In this document: positions 45,007-53,138 of the stretch, one piece after another | Numbering within the stretch: position 1 is the first letter of the stretch | Layout: each line of letters begins with the position of its first letter | Position numbers and translations under genes: made by a program | DNA from: Sulfurimonas sp. HSL3-7 | GTDB taxonomy: Bacteria; Campylobacterota; Campylobacteria; Campylobacterales; Sulfurimonadaceae | Reading direction: 5' to 3' | DNA length: 64,000 nucleotides | NCBI RefSeq assembly: GCF_039645985.1 | Contig: NZ_CP147919.1 | Coordinates: forward strand, 558,001-622,000 | The notes under the pieces: model-generated | What the model was told of the DNA's origin: nothing | Database searches by the model: none | What the model saw: the letters and a program-made list of their open reading frames with translations, nothing else

Positions 45007-46879
45007 GGCTTTTCGCGAGCGGTGGACGCTGCGTCTGATTATTATTACCCCGCTGGCCTCTTTGGCCATCTTGACGGTGGTCATCACCTCGTTTTACATC
45101 GAAAAACTCAGTTACTATTTTAAAGAGAACGCCGAGCGCTATCTGAACGAGTATGTCGCCGGCGAACAGCGTCAGGGTGAAGCCCTGGTCAAAGATATCA
45201 GCATCCTTGCAAACGACAATTTCGAGCATTTGGAAGAGAGCGTCAAAAAAGAGCTGGACGACCGATTGGCACTGGCGCATAAGACGGCACTCTTTATCTA
45301 TAACAAATATCAGGGCAGACTCTCCGACGAAGCGATCAAAGAGCGTATAATCGATGCTTTGAGCAGTATGCAGTGGTACGGTAAGAAAAACTATGTCTGG
45401 ATCACCGACTATGAAGGCAACAATATCCTCTCCGGCAGCCAAGAGTTGAAGATGCAAAACCTGCTGGCCCATACCGATGCCGACGGCAGGGCGATTATCC
45501 TTGAAGAGATACAGATCGCACGGAAGTACGGGGAGGGGTACCTCAAAACCCGTTTCACCGAAGGTTCGTCGCTGCAGATGATCAAAGTGATTGATTTTAA
45601 ACATTTTAACTGGTTCTTCGGCAGCGGCATCCATCTTGATCATGCGATGGAAGAGAAAAAAACGGAACTTCTCCACCTGCTCCAAACGGCACCGAAGGGG
45701 AGAGCGGGTTATATCGCACTTTTTGAGGATAAACAGCCGGTCTACATCTCAGAAAAAGATGAAAAAGAGCTCTCTTCAGCCCTTCTGGTGAAGATGCAGC
45801 AGCGTCTGAAAGAGGAGAACGGCTGGGTTGAACTGCCGCAGGAGAATGCCCTTATCTATGTCCACTATTTCAAACCGTTTGACTGGCATATTGTCTATGG
45901 GTTCAGAAAGGCTTTTTTCAACGCTGTTCTACAAGATCAGCAGGTCAAAATGAATAAAGAGGTCGAGGAGGAGATCCGGTTTATTACCTATGCTTCGGTC
46001 TTTATTGCGCTGCTGGTCGGGATCTTGACTTTTATCGTTTCACGGCACATTATCGCGATCATCCGCAACTATAAGACGGAACTCGAAAGCCGTGAACTGC
46101 AGCTGCGTGAACTTAATGCCTCATTGCAGGAACGGGTCAGAGAGGAGGTCCATGCCCACAGGGAAAAAGAGAAGATGTTGATCCAGCAGTCGAAGATGGC
46201 GGCAATGGGCGATATGATCTCGATGATCGCCCATCAGTGGCGCCAGCCGCTCAACCAGATCTCCTATGTTCTGATGAATATCGAAGCGGCCTACGAATAC
46301 AAAGAGCTGACACCGCAGTATATGGATGATAAGGTCAAAGAGGGGACAAAAATCCTCGAGTACATGTCGCATACGATCGATGATTTTAAAAACTTTTTCA
46401 AACCCGACAAAGAGCGCACCGAAGAGCAGATCAGCGAAATAGTGGACCATACCATCGGATTGATCAAAAAAAGTCTTGAATCGCAGAAGATCGCGTTGGA
46501 GATTAAGGTGAGAAAGGATACCTCTTTACTGGTTTACCGCAATGAACTGATGCAGGTACTGCTGAATATACTGACCAATGCGAAAGATGCTCTTTCCGAG
46601 AGCTGTCCGAGCGAACCGAAGATAGAGATATTGGTCGATGCAGATGAACGAGCGGTCTGCATCGAGATATGTGATAACGGCGGCGGCATCGATCAAACCG
46701 TAATGGATAAGATATTTGAGCCCTATTTCTCGACGAAAGGGGCAAAAAGCGGAACAGGTCTGGGACTCTATATGTCAAAGACGATTGTTGAGGAACATCT
46801 TAACGGAAAGATCAGGGTCTATAATACTGATATAGGGGTCTGTTTTGAACTTAGACTCAACAAGCCGACAAATGTTTAG
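44996..46879 (+). CDS. Cache-domain sensor histidine kinase
   Basis: 627 residues. One N-terminal helix, a periplasmic region (about 40-325) with the Cache signature (WYGKKNYVWITDYEGNNI; FGSGIHLD) that binds small ligands, and a second helix near 330-350 are followed by a coiled coil. HisKA has His413 in MIAHQWRQPLN, and HATPase_c shows NILTNAKDAL, DNGGGI and GTGLGLYMSK. The HQWRQPLN form is typical of Campylobacterota kinases. No adjacent regulator: the OmpR-type gene at 49247 lies about 2.4 kb downstream on the other strand. The ligand is unknown. Confidence 0.9.
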   Translation: MNLKAFRERWTLRLIIITPLASLAILTVVITSFYIEKLSYYFKENAERYLNEYVAGEQRQGEALVKDISILANDNFEHLEESVKKELDDRLALAHKTALFIYNKYQGRLSDEAIKERIIDALSSMQWYGKKNYVWITDYEGNNILSGSQELKMQNLLAHTDADGRAIILEEIQIARKYGEGYLKTRFTEGSSLQMIKVIDFKHFNWFFGSGIHLDHAMEEKKTELLHLLQTAPKGRAGYIALFEDKQPVYISEKDEKELSSALLVKMQQRLKEENGWVELPQENALIYVHYFKPFDWHIVYGFRKAFFNAVLQDQQVKMNKEVEEEIRFITYASVFIALLVGILTFIVSRHIIAIIRNYKTELESRELQLRELNASLQERVREEVHAHREKEKMLIQQSKMAAMGDMISMIAHQWRQPLNQISYVLMNIEAAYEYKELTPQYMDDKVKEGTKILEYMSHTIDDFKNFFKPDKERTEEQISEIVDHTIGLIKKSLESQKIALEIKVRKDTSLLVYRNELMQVLLNILTNAKDALSESCPSEPKIEILVDADERAVCIEICDNGGGIDQTVMDKIFEPYFSTKGAKSGTGLGLYMSKTIVEEHLNGKIRVYNTDIGVCFELRLNKPTNV

Positions 46880-47007
46880 CGATGTACTATGCTGTATGAG
46901 GGATCTGACACTCTAGTCATGTTGTCAGCGGATTCCGGATAAATCCGGGCTGGGGAAGCTATTTACATTGTGTGCATTTTCCGGTTAAAAGGTGTGGTCA
47001 ATACTCT

Positions 47008-47742
47008 TTACAGGCTGTCGTCGATCACAGAGCGGTCTGAAAATTCCTCTTCGTTCTGTTCGTAGCGTTCGCCGAACCGAAAAAGCAGGTAAAACCGCGC
47101 CGTAAGACCTTTGTTCGTCCCGCCGTAGACACTGTAATGCGTCTCCTCTTCTATCGTAGTGCCGTCATAGTCGCGGTATCTCTCTCCTCCGAAAAGAAGG
47201 GAGCCGTGGTAACCAAGATCGGCCGCCAACGCGACGGTGCGTCCAAGCATGACATTGACGCCCGTCGCTGCGGCAAGACCGATGCCGTAGCTGTTCTGTC
47301 TTCTGATGTTTGAGGAGCTTGACATATGTTCGAACTGGACATTGATGCGGGGCCCGACCCAGAATCGGACATATCTCGCATGGTAGACGCTGAAGGCGAA
47401 GGTGTTGACAATGTTGTATTTATGTTTGGAAAAACGCTCCGAATAGAGTCGGTTGCTCGATTCAAGTTTGCTCAGGGTGTACTCGAAGTTCAAACGGTAG
47501 CTGAAATCTCTGTTTTGGCCGATGTTGGAGTCGAAGACGAACCCAAGCCCCGCACTCGGTTCATAATGATAGGTGGCATCGCTGAGGTTGACATTGCTGT
47601 AGTTGAGGCGTTCGGTCTCTGTAATGGTGACGGGTACGCTGACACCCATTCCCGCCGCTTTTAGAAGTATCGGAGTGAACAGCAAAAATGAGAACAGCAC
47701 TCTATTGAACGGTTCTATTGCAGATGCCCTGGAGAGATTCAT
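47008..47742 (-). CDS. Outer-membrane beta-barrel-like protein, paralog A
   Basis: 244 residues with a signal peptide (VLFSFLLFTPILLKAAG). The mature part shows alternating aromatic and polar residues, with FRYRLNFEYTL-like strands and GLTARFYLLFRFGE near the C-terminus. It shares this ending, the AGMGVxVPxxI start and DSNIG with paralog B 147 bases upstream on the same strand, showing tandem duplication. The final Phe normally seen in OmpA-type barrels is absent; the protein ends in an acidic tail (SVIDDSL), so it could be periplasmic or a small barrel with a tail. Function unknown. Confidence 0.7.
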   Translation of the reverse strand: MNLSRASAIEPFNRVLFSFLLFTPILLKAAGMGVSVPVTITETERLNYSNVNLSDATYHYEPSAGLGFVFDSNIGQNRDFSYRLNFEYTLSKLESSNRLYSERFSKHKYNIVNTFAFSVYHARYVRFWVGPRINVQFEHMSSSSNIRRQNSYGIGLAAATGVNVMLGRTVALAADLGYHGSLLFGGERYRDYDGTTIEEETHYSVYGGTNKGLTARFYLLFRFGERYEQNEEEFSDRSVIDDSL

Positions 47743-47889
47743 ATGGAAGTTCCTGTTATATTTGTAGGCGTATTATAGCTGTTTTCAGCATACTTGTATT
47801 GCAGTCAAATCACCATAGAAGAGTTAGACGACGTTTTAAGGAGAAGTGCCGGTGAGAACCGGAAAGCGGCCTGAGAGCCACTCTTTTTG

Positions 47890-48546
47890 TCAAAGGCTGC
47901 TGTCGACAGCGGATTGAGGTGCAGGTCGATCGAAGGTCTCGCCGAAACGGAAGAGGACGTAGAAACGGGCAGTCAAACCGTTCACGCTACCGTCGTAAGT
48001 GTCGTCATCTAGGTCATTTTCCCAAGCCCCCGCGACATAGGCGAAACGGTAGTCAAGATCGGCGCCGAGCGATACGACAGGGCCGAGGTTGACATTGACA
48101 CCGACCGCCGGCGCGATACCCAGTTCAAAAGCCGCTTCGGTATAATCATAAGGATCATCGGTACGCCAGTTCCATGCGATGTTGACTCTCGGACCTACCC
48201 AGAGTCTGACTACTTTGGTGCGCAGCACACCGAATCCAAAGGTATTAACGATGTTAAATCGGGCAAAATCTTCTTCATAGCGGCTGTCGGTCGTATCTAT
48301 CTTCGCATTCATATATTCCAGACCCAGGCGGTAGTTGAAGAGCCTGTCCTTGCCTATATTGCTGTCAAAAGCGACACCAAAACCTGCAGATGGGCTATAG
48401 TCTGTATCGACATCACCGTTAGAGTCGTTGGTTACAGAAGAGCTGTTGGCGACACTGATCGGAACATAGACACCCATGCCTGCCGCACTTGCAACCATCG
48501 GTGCTGCCAGTAAAAACGACAGTGCCAGTTTTTTACATATATTCAT
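47890..48546 (-). CDS. Outer-membrane beta-barrel-like protein, paralog B
   Basis: 218 residues with a clean signal peptide cut after MVASAAG. Features shared with paralog A include DSNIGKDRxFNYRL, FxIVNTFxFxV, RxWVGPRVNI, GLTARFYVLFRFGE and a final SAVDSSL. It is the better preserved copy. The pair lies beside a SHOCT protein and an OmpR-type regulator, which hints at envelope-stress regulation. Substrate and role are unknown. Confidence 0.72.
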   Translation of the reverse strand: MNICKKLALSFLLAAPMVASAAGMGVYVPISVANSSSVTNDSNGDVDTDYSPSAGFGVAFDSNIGKDRLFNYRLGLEYMNAKIDTTDSRYEEDFARFNIVNTFGFGVLRTKVVRLWVGPRVNIAWNWRTDDPYDYTEAAFELGIAPAVGVNVNLGPVVSLGADLDYRFAYVAGAWENDLDDDTYDGSVNGLTARFYVLFRFGETFDRPAPQSAVDSSL

Positions 48547-48590
48547 TTTTAATTCCTTTAGTTGAAATTAATTATATTTTACTCTTTTTA

Positions 48591-49139
48591 TTAATAGGAC
48601 ATAATTAAAGATTTTCGCTTTGCATCATACTCTTCTGTGGTGATCAGCCCCTCTTCGTGGAGTCTCTTGATCTTGAGGAGTTTGGTGCGGAGCTCCTCTT
48701 CCTCTCCGGCCGGTTTACTTTCAGCTTTTTGCTCTGCGGCAGGGTGTGTCTGTGTGGCAAAGTTACCTGATTTAAGATTGCGGACAATGTTCGTCTGCAG
48801 CGCTTTGATCAGTCTGTTGTAGGTCGGGTGGATGGTTTTGCCGTCGTAACGCATTCGTTTTGAGTCGGCGTAGTTGATCGTATAAAAGGTCGGGGCATAG
48901 TTGATCGTGATCTTGGCCATATAGTCGGACTTTTCATAACGAGCCGTCAACCGTCCCTCGCCCTCGGGCGTGACTTGCCACTGCAGTTCCCGTGCAGCGT
49001 TGATAATGGCGGACTTCATCTGCTCGCTGTTTACCTTCAGTGTTCTGACAGGCTGATTGATGTTCAAAATGGCATCGGCATGAAGTCCGACGGTGAAGAG
49101 GGTGAGCAGCAGTAACGACACAAGAAAGATTCGTTTCAT
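48591..49139 (-). CDS. Secreted SHOCT-domain protein
   Basis: 182 residues from the ATG at 49139, with AAGGA 7 bases upstream; a longer frame (start 49235) has no such site. A signal peptide (MKRIFLVSLLLLTLFTVGLHA) leads into a beta-rich domain (about 25-120) and a C-terminal SHOCT helix pair (KLLKIKRLHEEGLITTEEYD). SHOCT segments often mediate oligomerisation. Function unknown; it is between the OM-protein pair and the regulator, on the same strand. Confidence 0.72.
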   Translation of the reverse strand: MKRIFLVSLLLLTLFTVGLHADAILNINQPVRTLKVNSEQMKSAIINAARELQWQVTPEGEGRLTARYEKSDYMAKITINYAPTFYTINYADSKRMRYDGKTIHPTYNRLIKALQTNIVRNLKSGNFATQTHPAAEQKAESKPAGEEEELRTKLLKIKRLHEEGLITTEEYDAKRKSLIMSY

Positions 49140-49246
49140 TTCCAGTTCCTTCCGGTTTTTGTATGGGAGTGTATTGAATTTACACTTATGGATCGGGTAT
49201 AACGCAGTAGCCAGTTTAAATGGGCAAGCATACATGAAAAAGGTTG

Positions 49247-49936
49247 TTAGGCCTCATGGATATTGAGTTTGTACCCTACGCCGGAAATGTTTTTAATGGT
49301 CCCTTCCGGGACTTTTTTGCGCAAACCTCTTACAAGTGAACGGATGGCGTCCTGACTCATCCCTTCATAGGGCCAGATGGCATCTTCGATCTCCTGGTAG
49401 GTGAGCGTACGGTTATGGTGGTGGGCAAGCAGGTCCATAAAGAGGATCTCGTTTTTGGTCAGCTTGATCTGTTCATCATCGCACTCTATAAACTGAGAGT
49501 AGGCGTTATAGCTGCAGGATTCCGAGAGTGCAAGGGAGAACTTGCTTATATCCCGGATCTTCTCTACTGATTGGCTCAGTGCATCCAGCAGCTTCTCTTT
49601 GGTAATCGGCTTGACCAGGTATTTGACAAGATTAAGCTCGACCGCATTCATCAGATAGTCTGTATCGGTGTAGGCCGTTGCGATGATGATCTGGACATCC
49701 TGATCTTTTGAGCGTATATACCGTGTCATATCAAGACCGTTTAGCTTCGGCATGTTGATATCGGTGATGATGATGTCGGGCTTTTTGTCACGCCAGATGG
49801 CAATGGCCTCTTTGCCGTCTTTGGCCTCCAGTACCTCTTTTGCGATGCGATTGAGATATTCGACTGCATTCCGTCGGACATCTTCTTCGTCTTCGACATA
49901 GAGAATCCTGAGGTCCTTGAGCAACTTCTTTTGCAT
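49247..49936 (-). CDS. OmpR-family response regulator
   Basis: 229 residues from the ATG at 49936. The receiver domain has VEDEEDV and TDINMP, with Asp59 the predicted phosphorylation site, and a conserved Lys in LVKPI. A winged-helix Trans_reg_C domain (LTKNEILFMDLLAHHHNRTLTYQEIEDAIW) binds DNA. It precedes the SHOCT gene on the same strand. No kinase is adjacent; the Cache kinase at 44996 is the nearest candidate partner. Confidence 0.88.
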   Translation of the reverse strand: MQKKLLKDLRILYVEDEEDVRRNAVEYLNRIAKEVLEAKDGKEAIAIWRDKKPDIIITDINMPKLNGLDMTRYIRSKDQDVQIIIATAYTDTDYLMNAVELNLVKYLVKPITKEKLLDALSQSVEKIRDISKFSLALSESCSYNAYSQFIECDDEQIKLTKNEILFMDLLAHHHNRTLTYQEIEDAIWPYEGMSQDAIRSLVRGLRKKVPEGTIKNISGVGYKLNIHEA

Positions 49937-49980
49937 GATTGACCTAGTAATATTGATTGAAATTATTATATCATTCATCT

Positions 49981-50193
49981 ATGAAAAAAAATAACCAAAA
50001 ACAGCTGATGACACAATTCATCTATGAAAAGTCCTGGACAAAGATCTCGGATGAAGAGGCGATCCGTCTTATCGACGATGAAATGGAGATGGGTGATGCC
50101 AAAGGCACGCTCGCCTATATCAAAGAGGCGGGGGCAAACGGCAAGGTCATCACGGTCGGTGAATGCCGCTTTAAAATGGAGAGTGCGTCATAA
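49981..50193 (+). CDS. Small conserved-looking hypothetical protein
   Basis: 70 residues from ATG 49981 (ATG 50008 is a possible later start). The sequence is charged and has no signal peptide or helix; FIYEKSWTKISDEEAIRLIDDEMEMGD could form helices. It is divergent from the response regulator and is followed, with overlapping codons, by the DUF1294 gene. No family is recognised. The start is uncertain because no good ribosome-binding site is seen. Confidence 0.5.
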   Translation: MKKNNQKQLMTQFIYEKSWTKISDEEAIRLIDDEMEMGDAKGTLAYIKEAGANGKVITVGECRFKMESAS

Positions 50194-50216
50194 ACAGAGC
50201 TTTTATCCGATATGCC

Positions 50217-50558
50217 TTGATCGGCATTGTGACGTTCGGCCTTCTTTTTTTCCTCTTTCGTTACCGTCTGCACTTTGTCGTACTGTGGGCGTACCTTTTC
50301 AGTGTCAACATCGTGGGCTTCAGTATGTATGCCCTCGATAAACTGGCAGCAAAGGGATCATGGCTGCGGGTGCCCGAAAGCCTGCTTCAGCTTTTGGCAC
50401 TTTTGGGTGCGACACCCGCGGCTGTTGCTGCGCAGCAGCTTTTTTGGCACAAGACGACAAAACGCAGTTTTCAGGTGCTGTTCTGGCTGATTGTTTTGCT
50501 TCAGATAATTGTGATCTATTTGGCGATTTTTACGGACCTTTTGCAAAGTATCTTTTAG
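50217..50558 (+). CDS. DUF1294 family membrane protein
   Basis: 113 residues from TTG 50217; ATA 50190, 9 codons earlier, has GGAGAG 6 bases upstream and gives MNRAFIRYALIGI, so a rare ATA start is possible. Four hydrophobic segments and the family motif YALDKLAAKGSWLRVPESLLQLLALLGA with WHKTTK identify DUF1294. It is an inner-membrane protein of unknown role. Confidence 0.72.
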   Translation: MIGIVTFGLLFFLFRYRLHFVVLWAYLFSVNIVGFSMYALDKLAAKGSWLRVPESLLQLLALLGATPAAVAAQQLFWHKTTKRSFQVLFWLIVLLQIIVIYLAIFTDLLQSIF

Positions 50559-50591
50559 ATCTGCCCCTACAAAAATATGACCCAAACAGGT

Positions 50592-50597
50592 TATAAT
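50592..50597 (+). promoter_or_regulatory. Candidate -10 box for the transglutaminase/ATP-grasp locus
   Basis: TATAAT 31 bases before ATG 50629, with AAGGTT at 50616 as a weak ribosome-binding site. It suggests that the locus has its own promoter. Confidence 0.45.
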
Positions 50598-50628
50598 TGC
50601 TGTTTTACAAAACATAAGGTTGTTTTAG

Positions 50629-52233
50629 ATGCGTTCAGGCGTGAAAACCCCAAGTTATATCTACCGATTTACACTCTTTATACTCCTTTTTGCGACCTTT
50701 TCTTTGATGGGGTACAAACTCTTCGTGCTTGAGTATGAGCTTGCCGATCTGATACCGACGGTGGGTTACGATGTGGAGGTGAACATGCAGGTCAGCGGTC
50801 ACGGCGATAAAATGTCCATCTCGACCTATCTGCCAATCGGTACTGCGCATCAGAATATTTCCGATGAGAGAAGTGCGCCGGATATCTTCACGACGCAGAT
50901 CACTGTTGATGGACTCAACCGCATCGCTTCCTGGCAGGCACCTGCCGTTTCGGGTACGCATATCATCCGTTACAACTACTTTGTAGAGGCAGAACATGTC
51001 ATCTACGACATTGATAGAGATGTCCCTATTTCGGAGAAACTGCCCGATTATCTTCAGCCTTATCTCGCACCGCAAGAGGGCATCCAGGTGAATGATCCTC
51101 TGATCGAGCAGACGCTTCATGAACTTTTCGGCGAGCAGAAGCCTGACACCTATGAAGCACTGCGGACTATTCACCACTATCTTCAAAACGAGTTTCAGAC
51201 CCGAAACTTTTCGGGTTTTACCGATGCTTTGACCGCCCTGAAACTTAAAGAGGCCAGCTGTAACGGCAAAAGCCGGCTCTTTGTCGCATTGACGCGCAAG
51301 TTGGGGCTGCCCTCTCGTCTTGTCGGGGGGCTGATTCTGAATCAGGGGAGTAAAAAGACCTCGCACCAGTGGGTTGAGGTCTATGTCCGCGGCCACTGGA
51401 TACCGTTCGATACGATCAACAACTATTTTGCGGAGATCCCCAAGAACTACCTCAGACTTTACTACGGCGATAAGGTGCTTTTTAAGCATACGACCAATAT
51501 CAACTTTCAGTACATGTTCCACATCACCAAAAAACTGGTGCCGAGAAAAGAGATGAAAGAGGCGATGTACGCTTCACCGCTCAATGCCTACAATATGTAC
51601 AAGATCTTTGAAAGCATCGGTATCTCGCAAAACCTGCTCAAGATCATTTTGATGATTCCGCTCGGTGCTCTGGTCATTGTCATTTTCAGAAACGTCATCG
51701 GCATTGAGACCTTTGGTACTTTCCTGCCGGCGTTGATTGCGACAGCAGCGCGAGAAACCGGTCTGATGTGGGGTCTAATCGCATTTTTGGCGATCATTAT
51801 GGTCTCAGCCATGATTCGAAGATTTCTCGATTACCTGCAGCTGCTTCACTCGCCGAAGATGGCGATCATGCTCACCGTCGTCGTCATCTCGATGCTGCTG
51901 ACGACGATGGTAGCCGTCCAAACCTCTTACCTGGATCTGGCCCACGTCTCGTTATTTCCGATCGCCATTCTGGCAATCACGGCGGAACGTTTTGCGATCA
52001 TTCAGGAGGAGCAAGGGTTTCTGAAAGCCCTGCGTATCTCATTTTTTACGGCTGTTGTGATCACGGCTGCCTATGCGGTAATGAGTTCGCTTTTCATGCA
52101 GAGTCTCTTTATCGCTTTTCCGGAACTGCTCTTCTTTCTGATCGTGCTGAATCTCTGGCTGGGTAAATGGGTCGGGATGCGCCTTTCGGAGTTTATCCGT
52201 TTCCGTAAACTAATCTTCAAGGCAAAATCATGA
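50629..52233 (+). CDS. Transglutaminase-like protein fused to 7 transmembrane helices (copy 1)
   Basis: 534 residues. A signal-anchor helix (12-33) is followed by an extracytoplasmic domain and a transglutaminase-like core, then seven helices from about residue 340. Although the family is named 'inactive transglutaminase fused to 7TM', Cys211 (EASCNGKSRLF), His246 (KKTSHQWVEVYV) and Asp261 (HWIPFDTIN) form an intact triad here. The core should face the periplasm and could cut or crosslink peptide or amide bonds. It overlaps the ATP-grasp gene by 4 bases. A closely related second copy starts at 55189. Confidence 0.82.
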   Translation: MRSGVKTPSYIYRFTLFILLFATFSLMGYKLFVLEYELADLIPTVGYDVEVNMQVSGHGDKMSISTYLPIGTAHQNISDERSAPDIFTTQITVDGLNRIASWQAPAVSGTHIIRYNYFVEAEHVIYDIDRDVPISEKLPDYLQPYLAPQEGIQVNDPLIEQTLHELFGEQKPDTYEALRTIHHYLQNEFQTRNFSGFTDALTALKLKEASCNGKSRLFVALTRKLGLPSRLVGGLILNQGSKKTSHQWVEVYVRGHWIPFDTINNYFAEIPKNYLRLYYGDKVLFKHTTNINFQYMFHITKKLVPRKEMKEAMYASPLNAYNMYKIFESIGISQNLLKIILMIPLGALVIVIFRNVIGIETFGTFLPALIATAARETGLMWGLIAFLAIIMVSAMIRRFLDYLQLLHSPKMAIMLTVVVISMLLTTMVAVQTSYLDLAHVSLFPIAILAITAERFAIIQEEQGFLKALRISFFTAVVITAAYAVMSSLFMQSLFIAFPELLFFLIVLNLWLGKWVGMRLSEFIRFRKLIFKAKS

Positions 52234-53138
52234 TGAACCTAAAACGATTGTACACTGCCCTTAAAACGGACATAAAAAAAGCAGACAGTGTATTGGGGAT
52301 GAACAGGCGCAATCTGGGGTATGTCTATCCCAGCAATCCGCGAAAATATTTTGAATTCGCAAATAACAAGCTGCTGACGAAAAAGACCCTGGAGGCTGCT
52401 GAACTGAGTGTTCCTGAGACATTTCTTTCCGTCAGCTATTTTTATGAGCTGACAGAGATGGAAGAGAAGTTGCGCCGGCTGAAGAGTTTTGTCATCAAAC
52501 CCTCTTCGGGCAGCGGGGGCAGCGGTATCGTCGTGATCAGCGACTATCAGGAGGGTGACTGGCTCTCAGTCAGCGGCAAGACCTATACCTTTGCCGATCT
52601 AAAAAAACATATTGCCGATATCATCTTCGGCGTCTACTCTTTCGGGCTTAACGACACCGCGATCATTGAAGAACGGGTCGTTCAGAACAGCCTGATCTCC
52701 GAATTGAGTCCGCAGGGCCTGGCGGACATCAGGGTGATCAACTACAAAGGGAGCAATATCAAAGCGATGCTCCGCATTGCGACGATTGCCTCTGATGGAC
52801 GGGCCAATCTGCACCAGGGGGGCGTCGGCGTCGCGATTGACCTTGAGAGCGGCAAGACATTTTCTGCCCAGGTGCATGGCGAAAATATTACACACCATCC
52901 TGACACCGGTATTGCGCTCTTGGGTGTGACAATCCCCTCCTGGGATGCGCTTCTGCGATTGAGTGAAGCGGCTGCCAAGGCCATTCCGCTTGGTTACCTG
53001 GGTATAGACATCGCACTCAGCGAGAGCGGCCCGGTTATTTTGGAAGTGAATGCACGGCCGGGGATAGAGATCCAGAATATCTGCGGGGAAGGGATGCGCG
53101 AGCTTCTCTGTACAATCGATGCCGGGAAAAGTATATGA
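52230..53138 (+). CDS. ATP-grasp ligase (alpha-L-glutamate ligase-like)
   Basis: 302 residues (start at either of two adjacent ATGs). The ATP-grasp fold shows VIKPSSGSGGSGIVVI (nucleotide loop with Lys), EERVVQ (adenine contact), and EVNARPGIEIQN (Mg ligands). It belongs to the group called alpha-L-glutamate ligase-like or sugar-transfer-associated ATP-grasp. Such enzymes form amide or peptide bonds using ATP in the cytoplasm. It is flanked by 4-base overlaps with the transglutaminase-7TM and TPR genes, which ties all three to one pathway. The substrate is unknown. Confidence 0.82.
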   Translation: MMNLKRLYTALKTDIKKADSVLGMNRRNLGYVYPSNPRKYFEFANNKLLTKKTLEAAELSVPETFLSVSYFYELTEMEEKLRRLKSFVIKPSSGSGGSGIVVISDYQEGDWLSVSGKTYTFADLKKHIADIIFGVYSFGLNDTAIIEERVVQNSLISELSPQGLADIRVINYKGSNIKAMLRIATIASDGRANLHQGGVGVAIDLESGKTFSAQVHGENITHHPDTGIALLGVTIPSWDALLRLSEAAAKAIPLGYLGIDIALSESGPVILEVNARPGIEIQNICGEGMRELLCTIDAGKSI

